Below are positions 23,084 through 33,328 of a stretch of 64,000 nt of DNA, piece after piece. The position numbers and the translations under genes are program-made. The notes beneath the pieces are model-generated. The model had not been told where the DNA came from. It was given only the letters and a program-made list of their open reading frames with translations, and searched no databases. Origin of the DNA: Mikania micrantha (lineage: Eukaryota; Streptophyta; Magnoliopsida; Asterales; Asteraceae); the NCBI GenBank assembly GCA_009363875.1, contig CM018690.1:33051445-33115444 (forward strand). Reading direction: 5' to 3'. How positions within the stretch are numbered: position 1 is the first letter of the stretch; every line of letters starts with the position of its first letter.

Positions 23084-26000
23084 ATGATGCCGCCCGTTAA
23101 ACAAGAAAATTCACCGGAGATGAATTCGCGAGACACTAAGTGGATGCCGGAGATCAAATCGGAGACAGTTGAATACTCTCCGTCCAAGCGGCTCAAAACC
23201 CTAAGCTTCGATTCGCCATCAACATCCTCAAAGGGCAAATCAAAAATTGCAAATGAAGACGATGACGATTCACTGCCAAATCAACAGCTGGAAACCTGCG
23301 GCGTATGTTTGTCGGAAGAGGGGATGTTCCTTCGAGGTTTTATCGACAGCTGCGAACATTATTTCTGCTTTGTGTGCATCATGGAGTGGGCTAAAGTCGA
23401 ATCTCGTTGTCCGATTTGTAAGCGTCGATTCTCTACGATTCGTCGTCCTCCTAAAGATGGAGTCTTTATCTCTGAGAGAATCGTCGATGTTCCTGTTCGC
23501 GATCAGGTTATTATTCTTGATCACAGAAGTGCAATTGAATGATTGTTCTGTTCATATGTACAAATTTGATTTGTATTACATTATAATCTGTTAATTATGA
23601 TTTCATTGATTTGATTTGTTGCCGAGTTGGTGTTATTTGATTATGGGATTGTCCTGCAGATTTATTATTACAATGGTAATGCAACAATTGGACCATCTGA
23701 TCCGTATTCGCAAGTGAAATGCAGTGGTTGCTGCGGTTCATCAGATGAACATCTTCTTTTACTCTGTGATTTATGTGACTCAGCTGCTCACTCATACTGT
23801 GTTGGACTGGGTACAACTGTACCAGAGGGTGATTGGTTTTGCAAAGACTGCACCCTTTCAAGGGATGAACATCATAAGATTGAAGCAAATTCAGCTTCTG
23901 ATAATGGTAAAAGTTCTCCTTCAAGATCCAATAGAAAACAGTTTATTCGGTCTGATGTGTCAATCTTTGATATTGTTAGAGAATCTAGCGTGTGTGAGCC
24001 TGTTACGTCTTTCGTACCTGCTTCTGTTAAACAAAGTGAAACGAGTGGAGAAAGGTTAAACACACAGGCAACTGTTGCACGGTCAAATGCACCAAATGCT
24101 AGAACCTTGCAGCGTTGCATTAATGTGCATTCGCGTATAAGAGTGTTACGTGAAAATTGGGATGGTTTTAGAGGCGGGTCCTTAAATTTTTCTTCCAGGT
24201 TCGAAGACAGGTCTAAAACAGGTCAAAGTCAGTTAGTTCCCTTAAATAATGAGTCAACGTCTCAAAATCATCAATATGATACCGATAGAGCGTGGAAAAT
24301 GATGAATTTAGCAGCAAAAGCTTCAGGGAAAAAACCTGGAAATAAAAACATTGTTCCTAAAGACTCAGAATTTCATAAAAAGAAAGAGAGGTTATTGATT
24401 GAGGCAAGTAAAGTGAGACCAACTAGTAATTATTTTGGGGGCTTGAAAAAGAAGGAAAATGAGCTTTTATCTTCTAGGAAGATTATTTTATCTGCTCAGG
24501 TGAAGAATGATCTTTACAATTTTCAGAATATATCAACTGCAGCTATGGTTGTTGGTTCCGATGTTGAATCATCATCTGTAGCTGCTGATAAATGCTGTGG
24601 AAAAAAGGTGATTGATGCTACTTTAGAGAAGAAAGAGAATATAAAGAAAGACACACAATTTGATGGAAATATCAGGGAAATTGAGAATGTCAAAAGTGAG
24701 ATTCAATCACTTGTTAAGCTCAACTTGAAGCTTTTAAGCAAGGACAAGAAACTAGGTATGACCATCTTCAACTCAATTTTCTCATATTGCATCACGATTT
24801 CATTAATTTTCTACAAACATATGTGGCAATTTTGACCATTTACTGACGAAGTTGTTGATTTTGATTGTATTTAATCTTAAACGGGTCAATTTAAGGAAAA
24901 AATAGCTAATAAGGTAATGGGTTTCAAGTTTTCAACCTCTTAAGTTGATTCATTCAAACACCTGGATTTGGATTATTATCGTTAGAATATTATTTTCTAC
25001 GTATTTACTGCACTAGTTATATATATTAAATAAGGGATAATGTATGCATAGGTCACCCAAGTATACAAATGGTTTCATTAAGACAATCCAAATAGTAAAA
25101 CAACTTTAGAAAACACCCATGTATCAGTTGGTTTCAGTTCATGCCAATTCCTATCAAAATTGTAAAATGACAAAAAACAATAACTATCAAGACAACTCTA
25201 GAGTTGTTAGATTACAAAAACGGCCACAAATCTACTCATGTATACTTTGGTAATTCATGAGAATTCATGAGTTGGGGGTCTCATTGAAAACAACCTCTCT
25301 ATTCCTAGGGGGTAGAGGTAAAACTGTCTTTATCTTACCCTCCTTAGACTCTACCTTGGTTTTGCTAATGGTGGGACATACCGAGTACTTTGATGATACC
25401 TAAAGTGTGTTTATCAAAGGGGCATCTTTTTTGTTTTACAACTTTAGATGTGGCAAAATGTATATGGTTAGGGGCCTTTTTCATTTCACTATTTTTCTGC
25501 AAATTTGTTTAGTGGTATTGTTATAAATGAAACCAAATTGATTTGTTCATATGTTGGTAACCTTAAAGTAAAAGCCTGAAGACTTAGGATAAGCCTTATG
25601 CACACATTATCCCCTGTTAAATACTCATAAAATGGATAAAAACTGTGTTCCCGTCAACCTCTCCTGCTCATCTTGTCACATCTTATCTACAGATTATCTA
25701 CAGATTGAGTGGAGGCTTGAGATAGGATTTGTAGTTTACCCTAATTTTTGTTATAATTCAGGTTGAAAATATCTTCTTTTTGAATCCTTGGTATACAGAA
25801 CTACTGTTGTGTTGGTTTCTTTAATGTTTTATGCATGTCACTTTGTACAACTGTTGTATTAGACATTTCATGACTACCTGAATGTCATACATGTGCAGAA
25901 GTTGATGTGTTTAAGGAAGTTGCAAGACACGCAACACATTCCATCATGGCGGCATGTGGCATTGAGCCTCCGAAGGCACGATTCCGCTCATTTGAAAGAT

Positions 26001-26143
26001 TAGTATGTGACCATAGTCAAACACGGAAGCGGCCAAGCTCCACTTTGATGCCCACTTCATGTAGAGAGTGTTTTTTCATATTTGTCAAAGATGTTGTCTC
26101 CACCATTGCATCTGATAAAACCACCTCCAGTAAGGGCAATTAA
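23084..26143 (+). CDS. RING finger plus PHD finger protein, 587 residues
   Basis: Exons 23084-23506, 23660-24755 and 25899-26143 join in phase with GT-AG introns. After an acidic, Ser-rich N-terminus with a basic SPSKRLK motif, residues about 72-116 form a RING finger (CGVC ... CEHYFC ... C ... CPIC). Residues about 162-205 form a PHD finger (CSGC ... CDLCDSAAHSYC ... WFCKDC). The middle is a basic, Ser/Asn-rich region; the last exon encodes a conserved-looking block (EVARHATHSIMAACG) and a TSCRECFFIFVKD segment. RING plus PHD is the layout of PHRF1-like proteins: ubiquitin ligase-type and histone-reading modules, expected in the nucleus. The first in-frame ATG is used; a second follows at once. 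Intron 2 holds a Mutator-type MITE. Function in this plant is inferred from domains only. Confidence 0.88.
25033..25614. mobile_element. Mutator-type MITE in intron 2 of the RING-PHD gene
   Basis: The ends AGGGATAATGTATGCATA and, inverted, GGGGATAATGTGTGCATA form terminal repeats. The flanking 9-mers TATTAAATA and TGTTAAATA match at eight of nine positions. 582 bp, non-coding, well clear of the splice sites. Confidence 0.72.
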
Positions 26144-26451
26144 GGTTGGTTTAGTTTTATTATTGGTTGGATTTTGAATTGTATGTATGTTGTATGCACC
26201 ATTTTTAGCAGCCTTCAACTAGTTTTAATAAACAGATCTTGAAATCTTGCTAATTGGCTAATAAAGCTATAATATTGGCTATGGTTAGTAAACGGCAACC
26301 ACCATTCACCACTGTGTCCGGCATCTCTGAACAGTTTCTCGCGTGATCGAAGTTGCAACGAAACTTGTCAATAAAGGTTGACAGGTTGTTTTAATAAGGC
26401 TTACAAGGTTAGGTGTTATGCCGCAGTGTGCGGCGATTGTGACGTGGCTGC
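26144..26451. other. Likely 3' UTR and spacer of the RING-PHD gene
   Basis: Begins right after the stop codon. T-rich with AATAAA-like words near 26228 (TTAATAAACAG) that could serve as a polyadenylation signal. No coding signal. Confidence 0.45.
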
Positions 26452-26472
26452 GGGGGGGGGGGGGGGGGGGGG
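26452..26472. repeat. 21-base G homopolymer
   Basis: Twenty-one consecutive G, followed by TGTGTGACTAACGTCCCC. A stretch of 23 bases starting there is repeated inside the neighbouring MITE at 26543-26565. Confidence 0.9.
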
Positions 26473-26505
26473 TGTGTGACTAACGTCCCCTGTCAGGTTT
26501 ATAGG

Positions 26506-26799
26506 TAGGGGTGTTCATATCCGAATCCTAAATTTCGGGGTGTGTGTGACTAACGTCCCCTGTCAATATCCATATCTGAAATTCCGTTCAGATATCTGAA
26601 ATCAGAAAAAAATAAAAAATTTAAAAAATATATTTCGGATATCTGAAAACTATCCGGATATCCGAAAAATTATCCAGAATATTTTTTTCTAGATATAGGA
26701 TATCTGAACTATCCGAAAATTTTGAAAATTAGTATCCGAATCCGAACTTCCAGATATCTGAGATTCGGATTCAGATACGGATTTTCTTGAACACCCCTA
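26506..26799. mobile_element. hAT-type MITE with ATATCCGA-word interior
   Basis: Perfect ends TAGGGGTGTTCA and TGAACACCCCTA, apart from the AT-rich junction, and a perfect 8-bp duplication TTTATAGG (26498-26505 and 26800-26807). The interior is made of ATATCCGAA/TTCGGATAT/ATATCTGA words. A 29-base patch (26537-26565) matches the DNA just outside the element. Confidence 0.92.
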
Positions 26800-26809
26800 T
26801 TTATAGGCC

Positions 26810-27415
26810 TTTGGGTGGGTTTTTTGGGCAGCTACCTTATCAATAAAAAAAATCTCTAGTTGCAACCCCTAAATATAAGTCATTCGATCAAAGTGTATTA
26901 ATCGGCTTTTGTTGTGCCACTTTATACTACCACCCCTCTACCCTCTTTCTAAATTTTCAAAGGTTACAACGATTTACGACATAATTCGATTAAAAACAAA
27001 CTTTTAACACTAAAAATTAATACCACTTGGCCTTTTTTGAATGTTTACATCATGTTGTCATATTAATTCTTATCTCTTAAACAGTTAAACACATATGAAT
27101 TTCTAATTCCCCCAAAATGGGTGTGCTTGAATGAGCAAGCCAATCCTCCAAACGAACGAAGACATCCGAATTAAGCAGGTCTGGTATGAGACTTTATGAT
27201 TGATTTCAATGATGATGAGGATGAACATAAAACCTCTCCCCTAAAACCGGAATTGTAGACGGTGAGGTAGGGACGATATATTAATCGGATTTGAAAATTT
27301 ATTTATAATTTTACCAAAAAATAGCTGAAAGTTTAAAAAATCGCCGCAGTTTTTTTTCCGGAATTCCAAAAGGCGTTGGAAGACACCTCGGAATTTCAAT
27401 AGTTTCCTGGAAAAC
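26810..27415. other. Intergenic, no gene
   Basis: No supported coding region. It ends with the target duplication AAAAC of the next element. Confidence 0.5.
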
Positions 27416-27614
27416 TGTTACGTGCGTTTTTTGTTTATGTGTTTCTTGTTTACGTATATTTCATTGTTAAGGTTAGCATGGTAGATTGTTTATTCTTGAA
27501 GGTTTATTTTGTAATTTGAATTATTATTTAATGCAATGCAAATTGAGGCTGGGAGCTTATCCAGACCTTAACCAACTTCCCTATCTTTTCGAAGATCTCT
27601 CTTCAACCCTATCA
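27416..27614 (+). repeat. Gypsy (Reina-type) 5' LTR
   Basis: 199 bp, one difference from 34780-34978. Followed at 27617-27627 by GGTATCAGAGC, a primer-binding site for initiator tRNA-Met. Confidence 0.95.
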
Positions 27615-27616
27615 AG

Positions 27617-27627
27617 GGTATCAGAGC
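27617..27627 (+). promoter_or_regulatory. Gypsy (Reina-type) primer-binding site
   Basis: GGTATCAGAGC matches the complement of the initiator tRNA-Met 3' end and lies two bases downstream of the 5' LTR. Confidence 0.85.
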
Positions 27628-27662
27628 TTCTCTGATCCTTCATCGGAAGTTTCCGCACCACC

Positions 27663-28468
27663 ATGACAACCACACGCAGTCAAGAAGTAGAGTCCACGCT
27701 CAAGGACCATGGAAAGGCGATTGCCGATCTCCAGGTCACGCTGGCCTCGTTGATGAAGCACCAGGAACAATCTATGAAACAGCAGGAGGATATCCTACGG
27801 GCACTCAAGGAACAATCCGTCTCGGGCAGTACGTCGGCAAGGGGTCCCAACCATGGAGCATTTGGCTCTAATTTATTTGGTGACCCAGAGGACAAGGGGG
27901 CGCTCGTCCCATGCGCCTGGGAAAAGTCGAATTTCCGAAGTTTGCAGGTGAAGGAGTCGAAGCCTGGGTATACCGTTGTGAGCATTTTTTTCGCCATCGA
28001 TGAGACTCCGGATAATATGAAACTTAGATATGCGGTCATCCTCTTGGAGGGTCCGCAATACAATGGCATCAAGCATTCATGAAGACGAGGGGAGCCACGG
28101 TAGCTGAGTTGCCATGGACTGATTATGTTCGCGCCATATCCGCCCGGTTCTCAAACGCTATGTTTGAGGATCCCATGGAAGAGATAGCCTCGCTCACCCA
28201 AACGGGTGACCTACACTCATTAAACACCTCGTTTGATGAACTCCTCAACAAGGTAACACTAAGTGAAACGCAAGCCATAAGCCTTTACCTCAAAGCCCTC
28301 AAACCGGAGATCCGAGGCCCAATGAAAATGTTCAAACCCAAAACCCTACACGAAGCCTATTGACTGGCCAAGATTCAAGACCTTAATAATCACCACATCG
28401 ACTCCAAAATAAAGGCGGATAGGGGAGGAGGGTCCCATCAGAACAGATCGCCTGACCCTGCTCGAGTA
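27663..28468 (+). pseudogene. Gypsy gag remnant
   Basis: Starts at ATG 27663 (MTTTRSQEVESTLKDHGKAI), with a coiled-coil-like N-terminus rich in Gln/Glu, then a capsid-like region. The frame shifts near 27930, returns to a capsid-like phrase (AIDETPDNMKLRYAVI), and breaks again at 28082. It then continues in a second frame (28079-28360) until a TGA at 28361-28363, probably once CGA. The remaining gag sequence leads into a single zinc-knuckle-like CFWCTEKFVPDHKC motif near 28618. Confidence 0.85.
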
Positions 28469-29705
28469 ATGCCACCCACCAATGCTACCAAGCTGCCTCT
28501 ACTACCCACCCCAGCCAATAGGCCACCGGCCACAGGTCCACCCCAGATTTCCGGCCACAACACGCCCCGACGCCTTTCCAGCAAGGAGCTGGAACTCAAA
28601 CGGTCCAAAGGGGAATGCTTCTGGTGCACTGAGAAGTTTGTGCCCGATCACAAGTGCAGCCGAAGGCAGCTATTCTTAATTGAAGTGGAAGATACGGACG
28701 ACCCGGAAGAAGAAGCCTGCCCCGCCGAAGAAGCCGAAGAACATTCAATATCGATACATGCTTTGACAGGGCTACCATCATATTCCACTATGCGGGTGAA
28801 AGGGTCCATGGGAACCAGACAGCTCCACATCTTGATCGACTCCGGATCCACCCACAATTTCGTGGATGTCCGACTAGCCAAGAAACTCCAGTGCACGGTG
28901 AAGGATATTCCCCCCATACACGTGAGTGTGGCAGATGGCAAACAGCTCACGGCTAATAAACTGTGCCCGGAATTCCAATGGACCATGCAAGGGAGGTGGT
29001 TCACCACCGAAGTCCTCTTGATTCCGCTTGAAAGTTATGACATGATCCTAGGTATCCAATGGCTTCTCCCGCTACAAGACATCCTTTGGAACTTCCAAAA
29101 GATGACCATGCAATTCAAAATGGGCGATGAGTCATGCGAACTGAAAGGAATCAGCACTAATAAAGTGTCCTTGTGCTCTTTGAAGGTGGCAGACACAAGG
29201 CGGGAAGGACAACCAGGGGGAAACATGGTGCAAATGTATAGCCTCCAATTAGCGGGGGAGTCCCGGGAAGCCATGCACAGCTCCAAGGTAGTAAGAGGGG
29301 TGGAGACCACTGATGAGCAACAAATATGGCGCGATCTCATTCAGCAATTCAAAGCAGTCTTCGAAGTCCCCAAAGGCCTGCCCCCAAAACGAGAGTTCGA
29401 TCACCAGATCCGCTTAAAGGAGGGAACCGAACCTATCAGCCAACGGCCTTACAGGTACCCATCAATTCAGAAGGATGTTATAGAAAATACGACCCGCGAA
29501 CTCCTTGAAGCCGGGGTCATTCGGAACAGCCAAAGCTCCTTTGCGGCCCCGGTTGTGTTAGTAAAGAAGAAGGATGGCCAATGGAGAATGTGCATGGATT
29601 ATCGTAGGCTGAATGAAGCAACGGTTAAAGACAAATTTCCAATCCCACTGATTGAAGAATTGCTAGACGAGCTAGGGGAGCCAGGGTCTTCTCCAAACTT
29701 GATTT
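28469..29705 (+). pseudogene. Gypsy protease and reverse transcriptase N-terminal part
   Basis: Encodes the zinc-knuckle region, then an aspartic protease with the active-site triad in ILIDSGSTHNFVD (about 28834). Reverse transcriptase begins about 29400 (EPISQRPYRYPS ... KKKDGQWRMCMDYRRLN). A small deletion or insertion near 29690 shifts the frame at the FSKLDL position and stops at about 29705. Confidence 0.88.
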
Positions 29706-31218
29706 GAGGTCGGGCTATCATCAAGTAAGGATGGCACCGGAAGATGTTCATAAGACGGCCTTCCGTACGCATGAAGGACACTACTAGTTCCTCGTGATGC
29801 CCTTTGGCCTCACAAACGCACCTGCCACATTTCAAGCCCTGATGAATTCGGTATTCAGACCCATGTTGCGCAACGGGGTGCTGGTCTTTTTTGACGACAT
29901 CTTAGTAGAGGTGTTCAGTTTTCGAATCGGATTCGAAAAAATCGAAATTCAATTCGATTTTTATTCGAAAATCACCAAGTCGAATTCGATTCGAATATTC
30001 GTATTCGAATCGAAATTCGAATATAATTATTTATATATGTATATACTTATTATATATATACATGTAGTTACTAAAAAATTATTATATACTAATGATTTTA
30101 TTAGTTTGAATGTTATCACTAATATTACAACTTAAATGTTAATTATTTAATATTTACATGTTTATAGTGTATTTGATATTTTGAATGCATAAACATGTGT
30201 AACAAGTATAAAACATCTTTTTTAATAAAATTTGAATCAAACCAATTCGAATTCAAATCGAATTCGATTCGAATTCTAAATACGAATACGAATCGAATTC
30301 GAATGTTCTTAAAAAATTCAAAAATCGAAATCATTCGATTCGAAATATTCGAGTTATTCGAAATTCGATTCGATGAACACCCTTACATCTTAGTTTACAG
30401 CCAGAGTATCGAACAGCACGAACAACACCTGAAGCAAGTCCTCACCATCATGAATGAGCATCGCTTGTTTGCTAAGGAATCGAAGTGTGTATTCGGGGGA
30501 AAGGCGGTGGAATACCTGGGCCATGTTATATCAGGGGAAGGGGTAAGAACCGATCCCACAAAGATAGAGGCCATCCAGCAATGGCCAGCACCGACAACAT
30601 TGAAAGAGCTGCGGGGATTCTTGGGGTTAATAGGCTACTACCGGAGGTTCATAAGATCCTTTGGATTGATCGCCAAACCCTTGACGGATCTACTGAAAAA
30701 TGATGCTTTCCACTGGAGTCCCGAGGCCCAAGCAGCCCTGGAAAGGTTGAAGGGGGCCCTAACATCTGCCCCGGTCTTAGCCCTACCAGATTTCAAGAAA
30801 ACATTCATCGTCGAAACCGATGCGTCGACCTGCGGCTTGGGGGCGGTTCTCATGCAAGACAAACACCCGATCGCTTTCATCAGTAAGGCTTTGTCCGCCA
30901 AGCAACAAGCCTTGTCCGTCTACGAGAAGGAACTTTTGGCTATCTTAATGGCAGTAAAACAGTGGCATTACTACCTCATCCCGAGTCATTTTGTCATCTG
31001 TACGGACCAGCGAAGCCTGAAGCATCTTTTAACCCAGAAGGTCACTACACCCCTTCAACATAAATGGCTGGCCAAGCTTATGGGGTATGACTATACAATC
31101 GAGTACAAACAAGGAAGGGAAAACGTGGCAGCGGATGCCCTCTCGCGGGTCCAGGGGTCATCCTTGTTTACAACAGCAGTTTCCCAAGTCGAACCACTGT
31201 TGCTCGATGAGATCATTA
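29706..31218 (+). pseudogene. Gypsy reverse transcriptase end and RNase H, interrupted
   Basis: Reverse transcriptase resumes in another frame (SGYHQVRMAPED). It has an in-frame TAG at 29785-29787 and reaches the catalytic motif FFDDILV, right after which a hAT MITE (29906-30385) is inserted. After the MITE the frame continues (YSQSIEQHEQHL) through the thumb region (GFLGLIGYYRRFI) and RNase H (ETDASTCGLGAVLMQ, TDQRSLKHLL, NVAADALSR). It ends where a solo LTR is inserted at 31219. Confidence 0.9.
29906..30385. mobile_element. hAT-type MITE with ATTCGAAT-word interior, nested in Gypsy pol
   Basis: Ends TAGAGGTGTTCA and TGAACACCCTTA. Perfect 8-bp duplication CATCTTAG (29898-29905 and 30386-30393). 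The interior arms are made of ATTCGAATTCGA words around an A/T-rich core. Removing it with one duplication copy restores the pol frame across the insertion site. Confidence 0.93.
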
Positions 31219-31384
31219 TGTAACGACCCGTTTTTAATAATATGAACACGTTTGAAATAATCGTCAATAGAACGATTGTAATTATTAAAAATTGAAAGTA
31301 AGTAAGAAACTATGAACGTGGGAGAAAACCATTCGCGAAACGGAGTTACGGATTGTCCGGAATCGCGAAACAAAGAAAATTTCA

Positions 31385-31530
31385 AAGATAATGTGATTTG
31401 GGACTCTTCGCGGTACGCGAAGATGATTATGAGGTTCCTTCGCGTTACGCGAAAGACCAAAAATATCTGAGAACTCCGGATTTCTTCGCGGTACGCGAAG
31501 AGCTCTTGAGCCCTCTTCGCGGTACGCGAC
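31385..31530. repeat. Four palindromes of the TTCGCGGTACGCGAA type
   Basis: Repeated near-perfect palindromes (TTCGCGGTACGCGAA, TTCGCGTTACGCGAA, two more) lie within 150 bases of the solo LTR. This is a GC-rich patch in an otherwise AT-rich sequence. Confidence 0.85.
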
Positions 31531-32383
31531 GAGTGTGGCGGCTGCAGAAAGCTTATCTTCTAAGGAAATTCACTCAAACATACATCTATCTCTCTTTCTC
31601 GATCATTTTCACCATAAACACACACATATACGAATTTTGAACATCCAACATCGATTTTGAAGCTATCCAGACGTTTGGATTGAGCCGTGGATCGTTTCTA
31701 CGCGTCCAGATCGTTGTTTTTCAATCAGGAATCCGTTTGAAGGGTAACGATTCATTTTATCTCATTTATTTTGATAATATACGGATTAAATATAGTTTTG
31801 AGTATTATATAATGATCTGGGATGATTAGAAACGAAGGACTAGGTGTTTTAACGGTGAAATCTTGATTTTGATCCGTTATAATGCCCGTTTATTATGAAA
31901 CTCATATTATTGAGTATGATTATTAGTGGGGTGATTAAAGAGTGGTTGTGATAGTTTTGGATCATTCTTTAGAATGATAAATTAAAGTGTAAAGTTAAAA
32001 GTTAATGATTTTAGCGTAAAACGATGTTAGGAGGAATTAAATATGATAACGAACATGTGTAGATTAATTTATACACATGGGTTATTGATAAAAGCCTCAA
32101 CGAGGTTTTGATTGAAAATAATAAATGAAACAAGTCAAATGAATTAGATTATATAAATAACACAAGTTGTGTGTTCATGTTGTTAAATCCTGTTATATGT
32201 AAATATATAATAGGAAGTGAAGGTGAATCTAGTTCTAGAAGGCCTGGAAAAGAGTTGGTGATTTTTGATAACTCTTCAAATTAAGGTAAGTTACCTGTTT
32301 GATTGAACTTGTAGTTAAGGACTGGGTGAGTCCATACTACAAGTGATTGTATTATACGTGATTATGGTTATTGTTGTTGCATG

Positions 32384-32760
32384 ATTCACAAGGTGTGTGA
32401 ACATGTGGTGATCTACGAATGCGTAGATGTTGAATTGGTAATGTGCACGTTTAGAGTCATAAGGTGTGTGAATGTATAACTTGCCATTCCAATGTAAAGG
32501 ATTCACAAGGTGTGTGAACATGTGGTGATCTACGAATGCGTAGATGTTGAATTGATAATGTGCATGCTTAGAGTCACAAGGTGTGTGAACGTATAACTTG
32601 CCATTTCAATGTAAAGGATTCACAAGGTGTGTGAACATGTGGTGATCTACGAATGCGTAGATGTTGAATTGGTAATGTGCATGTTTAGATTCACAAGGTG
32701 TGTGAACGTATAACTTGCACTTCCAATGTAAAGGATTCACAAGGTGTGTGAACAAATGGT
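32384..32760. repeat. 117-bp tandem repeat in the solo LTR
   Basis: Units begin at 32384, 32501, 32618 and 32735 (partial), exactly 117 bases apart. Each contains the palindromes TTCACAAGGTGTGTGAA and ATCTACGAATGCGTAGAT. Confidence 0.92.
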
Positions 32761-33328
32761 GAATTTGAAATATGATGCACAATTGGTGTGTTGGGTATTA
32801 ATATATGTGTTATATTAAATTATAACAATTGCGCATGAATGGGAGATATATTGAGGTTTTGGTTGAAAACGAACCGTTAGTAAATCGTTTTAAATGTGGT
32901 TAAATGTTGTTGTCAACATTTTATGTGAAACCTCAGTAGTGTATCCATATGGTGTTATGGAATACACTTGGTGAATGATGGGGTAATCTTACTTAGTTCT
33001 AACGAACTAATGGTGACTTTAAATGTGGTGTTACAGGTACAAAAGAGCAGGGTGGGCGGTGATGGTGATCGGGAATCGAACGTGGAGGCTTGTGTGGTGG
33101 TTTAATATGTGAATAGTCGAACATGCATGAAGCTTTTGTGTAATAAATGTTTGGTGGAGTTTGTAAACATACTTAAACTTAAACTTGTTTTTAACAGGTG
33201 TTGGTATAGTATGTTTAAAAATTTGTAAAACACAAAAGTCGTTTTTGTTTTGACTGGGACCTAACGTAATTTATTAAATAATGTTGTAAAATGTTCGGTG
33301 GGGACATGGAAGTGACTGGGGTGTCACA

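Larger units (their letters stand above)
31219..33328 (+). mobile_element. Solo LTR of a Tekay-like Gypsy element, 2110 bp
   Basis: Starts TGTAACGACCCG, ends GGGTGTCACA, and is flanked by a perfect 5-bp duplication CATTA (31214-31218 and 33329-33333). No internal domain remains, so it formed by recombination between two LTRs. It shares with the LTR at 51455-53671 the repeated palindrome TTCACAAGGTGTGTGAA, a TAAATCGTTT word and a CTTACTTAGTTCTAA block. It is therefore a related but distinct LTR family. The orientation follows those shared blocks. Confidence 0.93.

Noticed and set aside
27680..28072. A minus-strand 130-residue open frame opposite gag
   Set aside because: It is the shadow of the gag frame, which has clear retrotransposon character on the plus strand.
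32384..32760. A CRISPR-like repeat array
   Set aside because: The whole 117-bp unit is repeated, not a short repeat with unique spacers. It lies inside a plant LTR.
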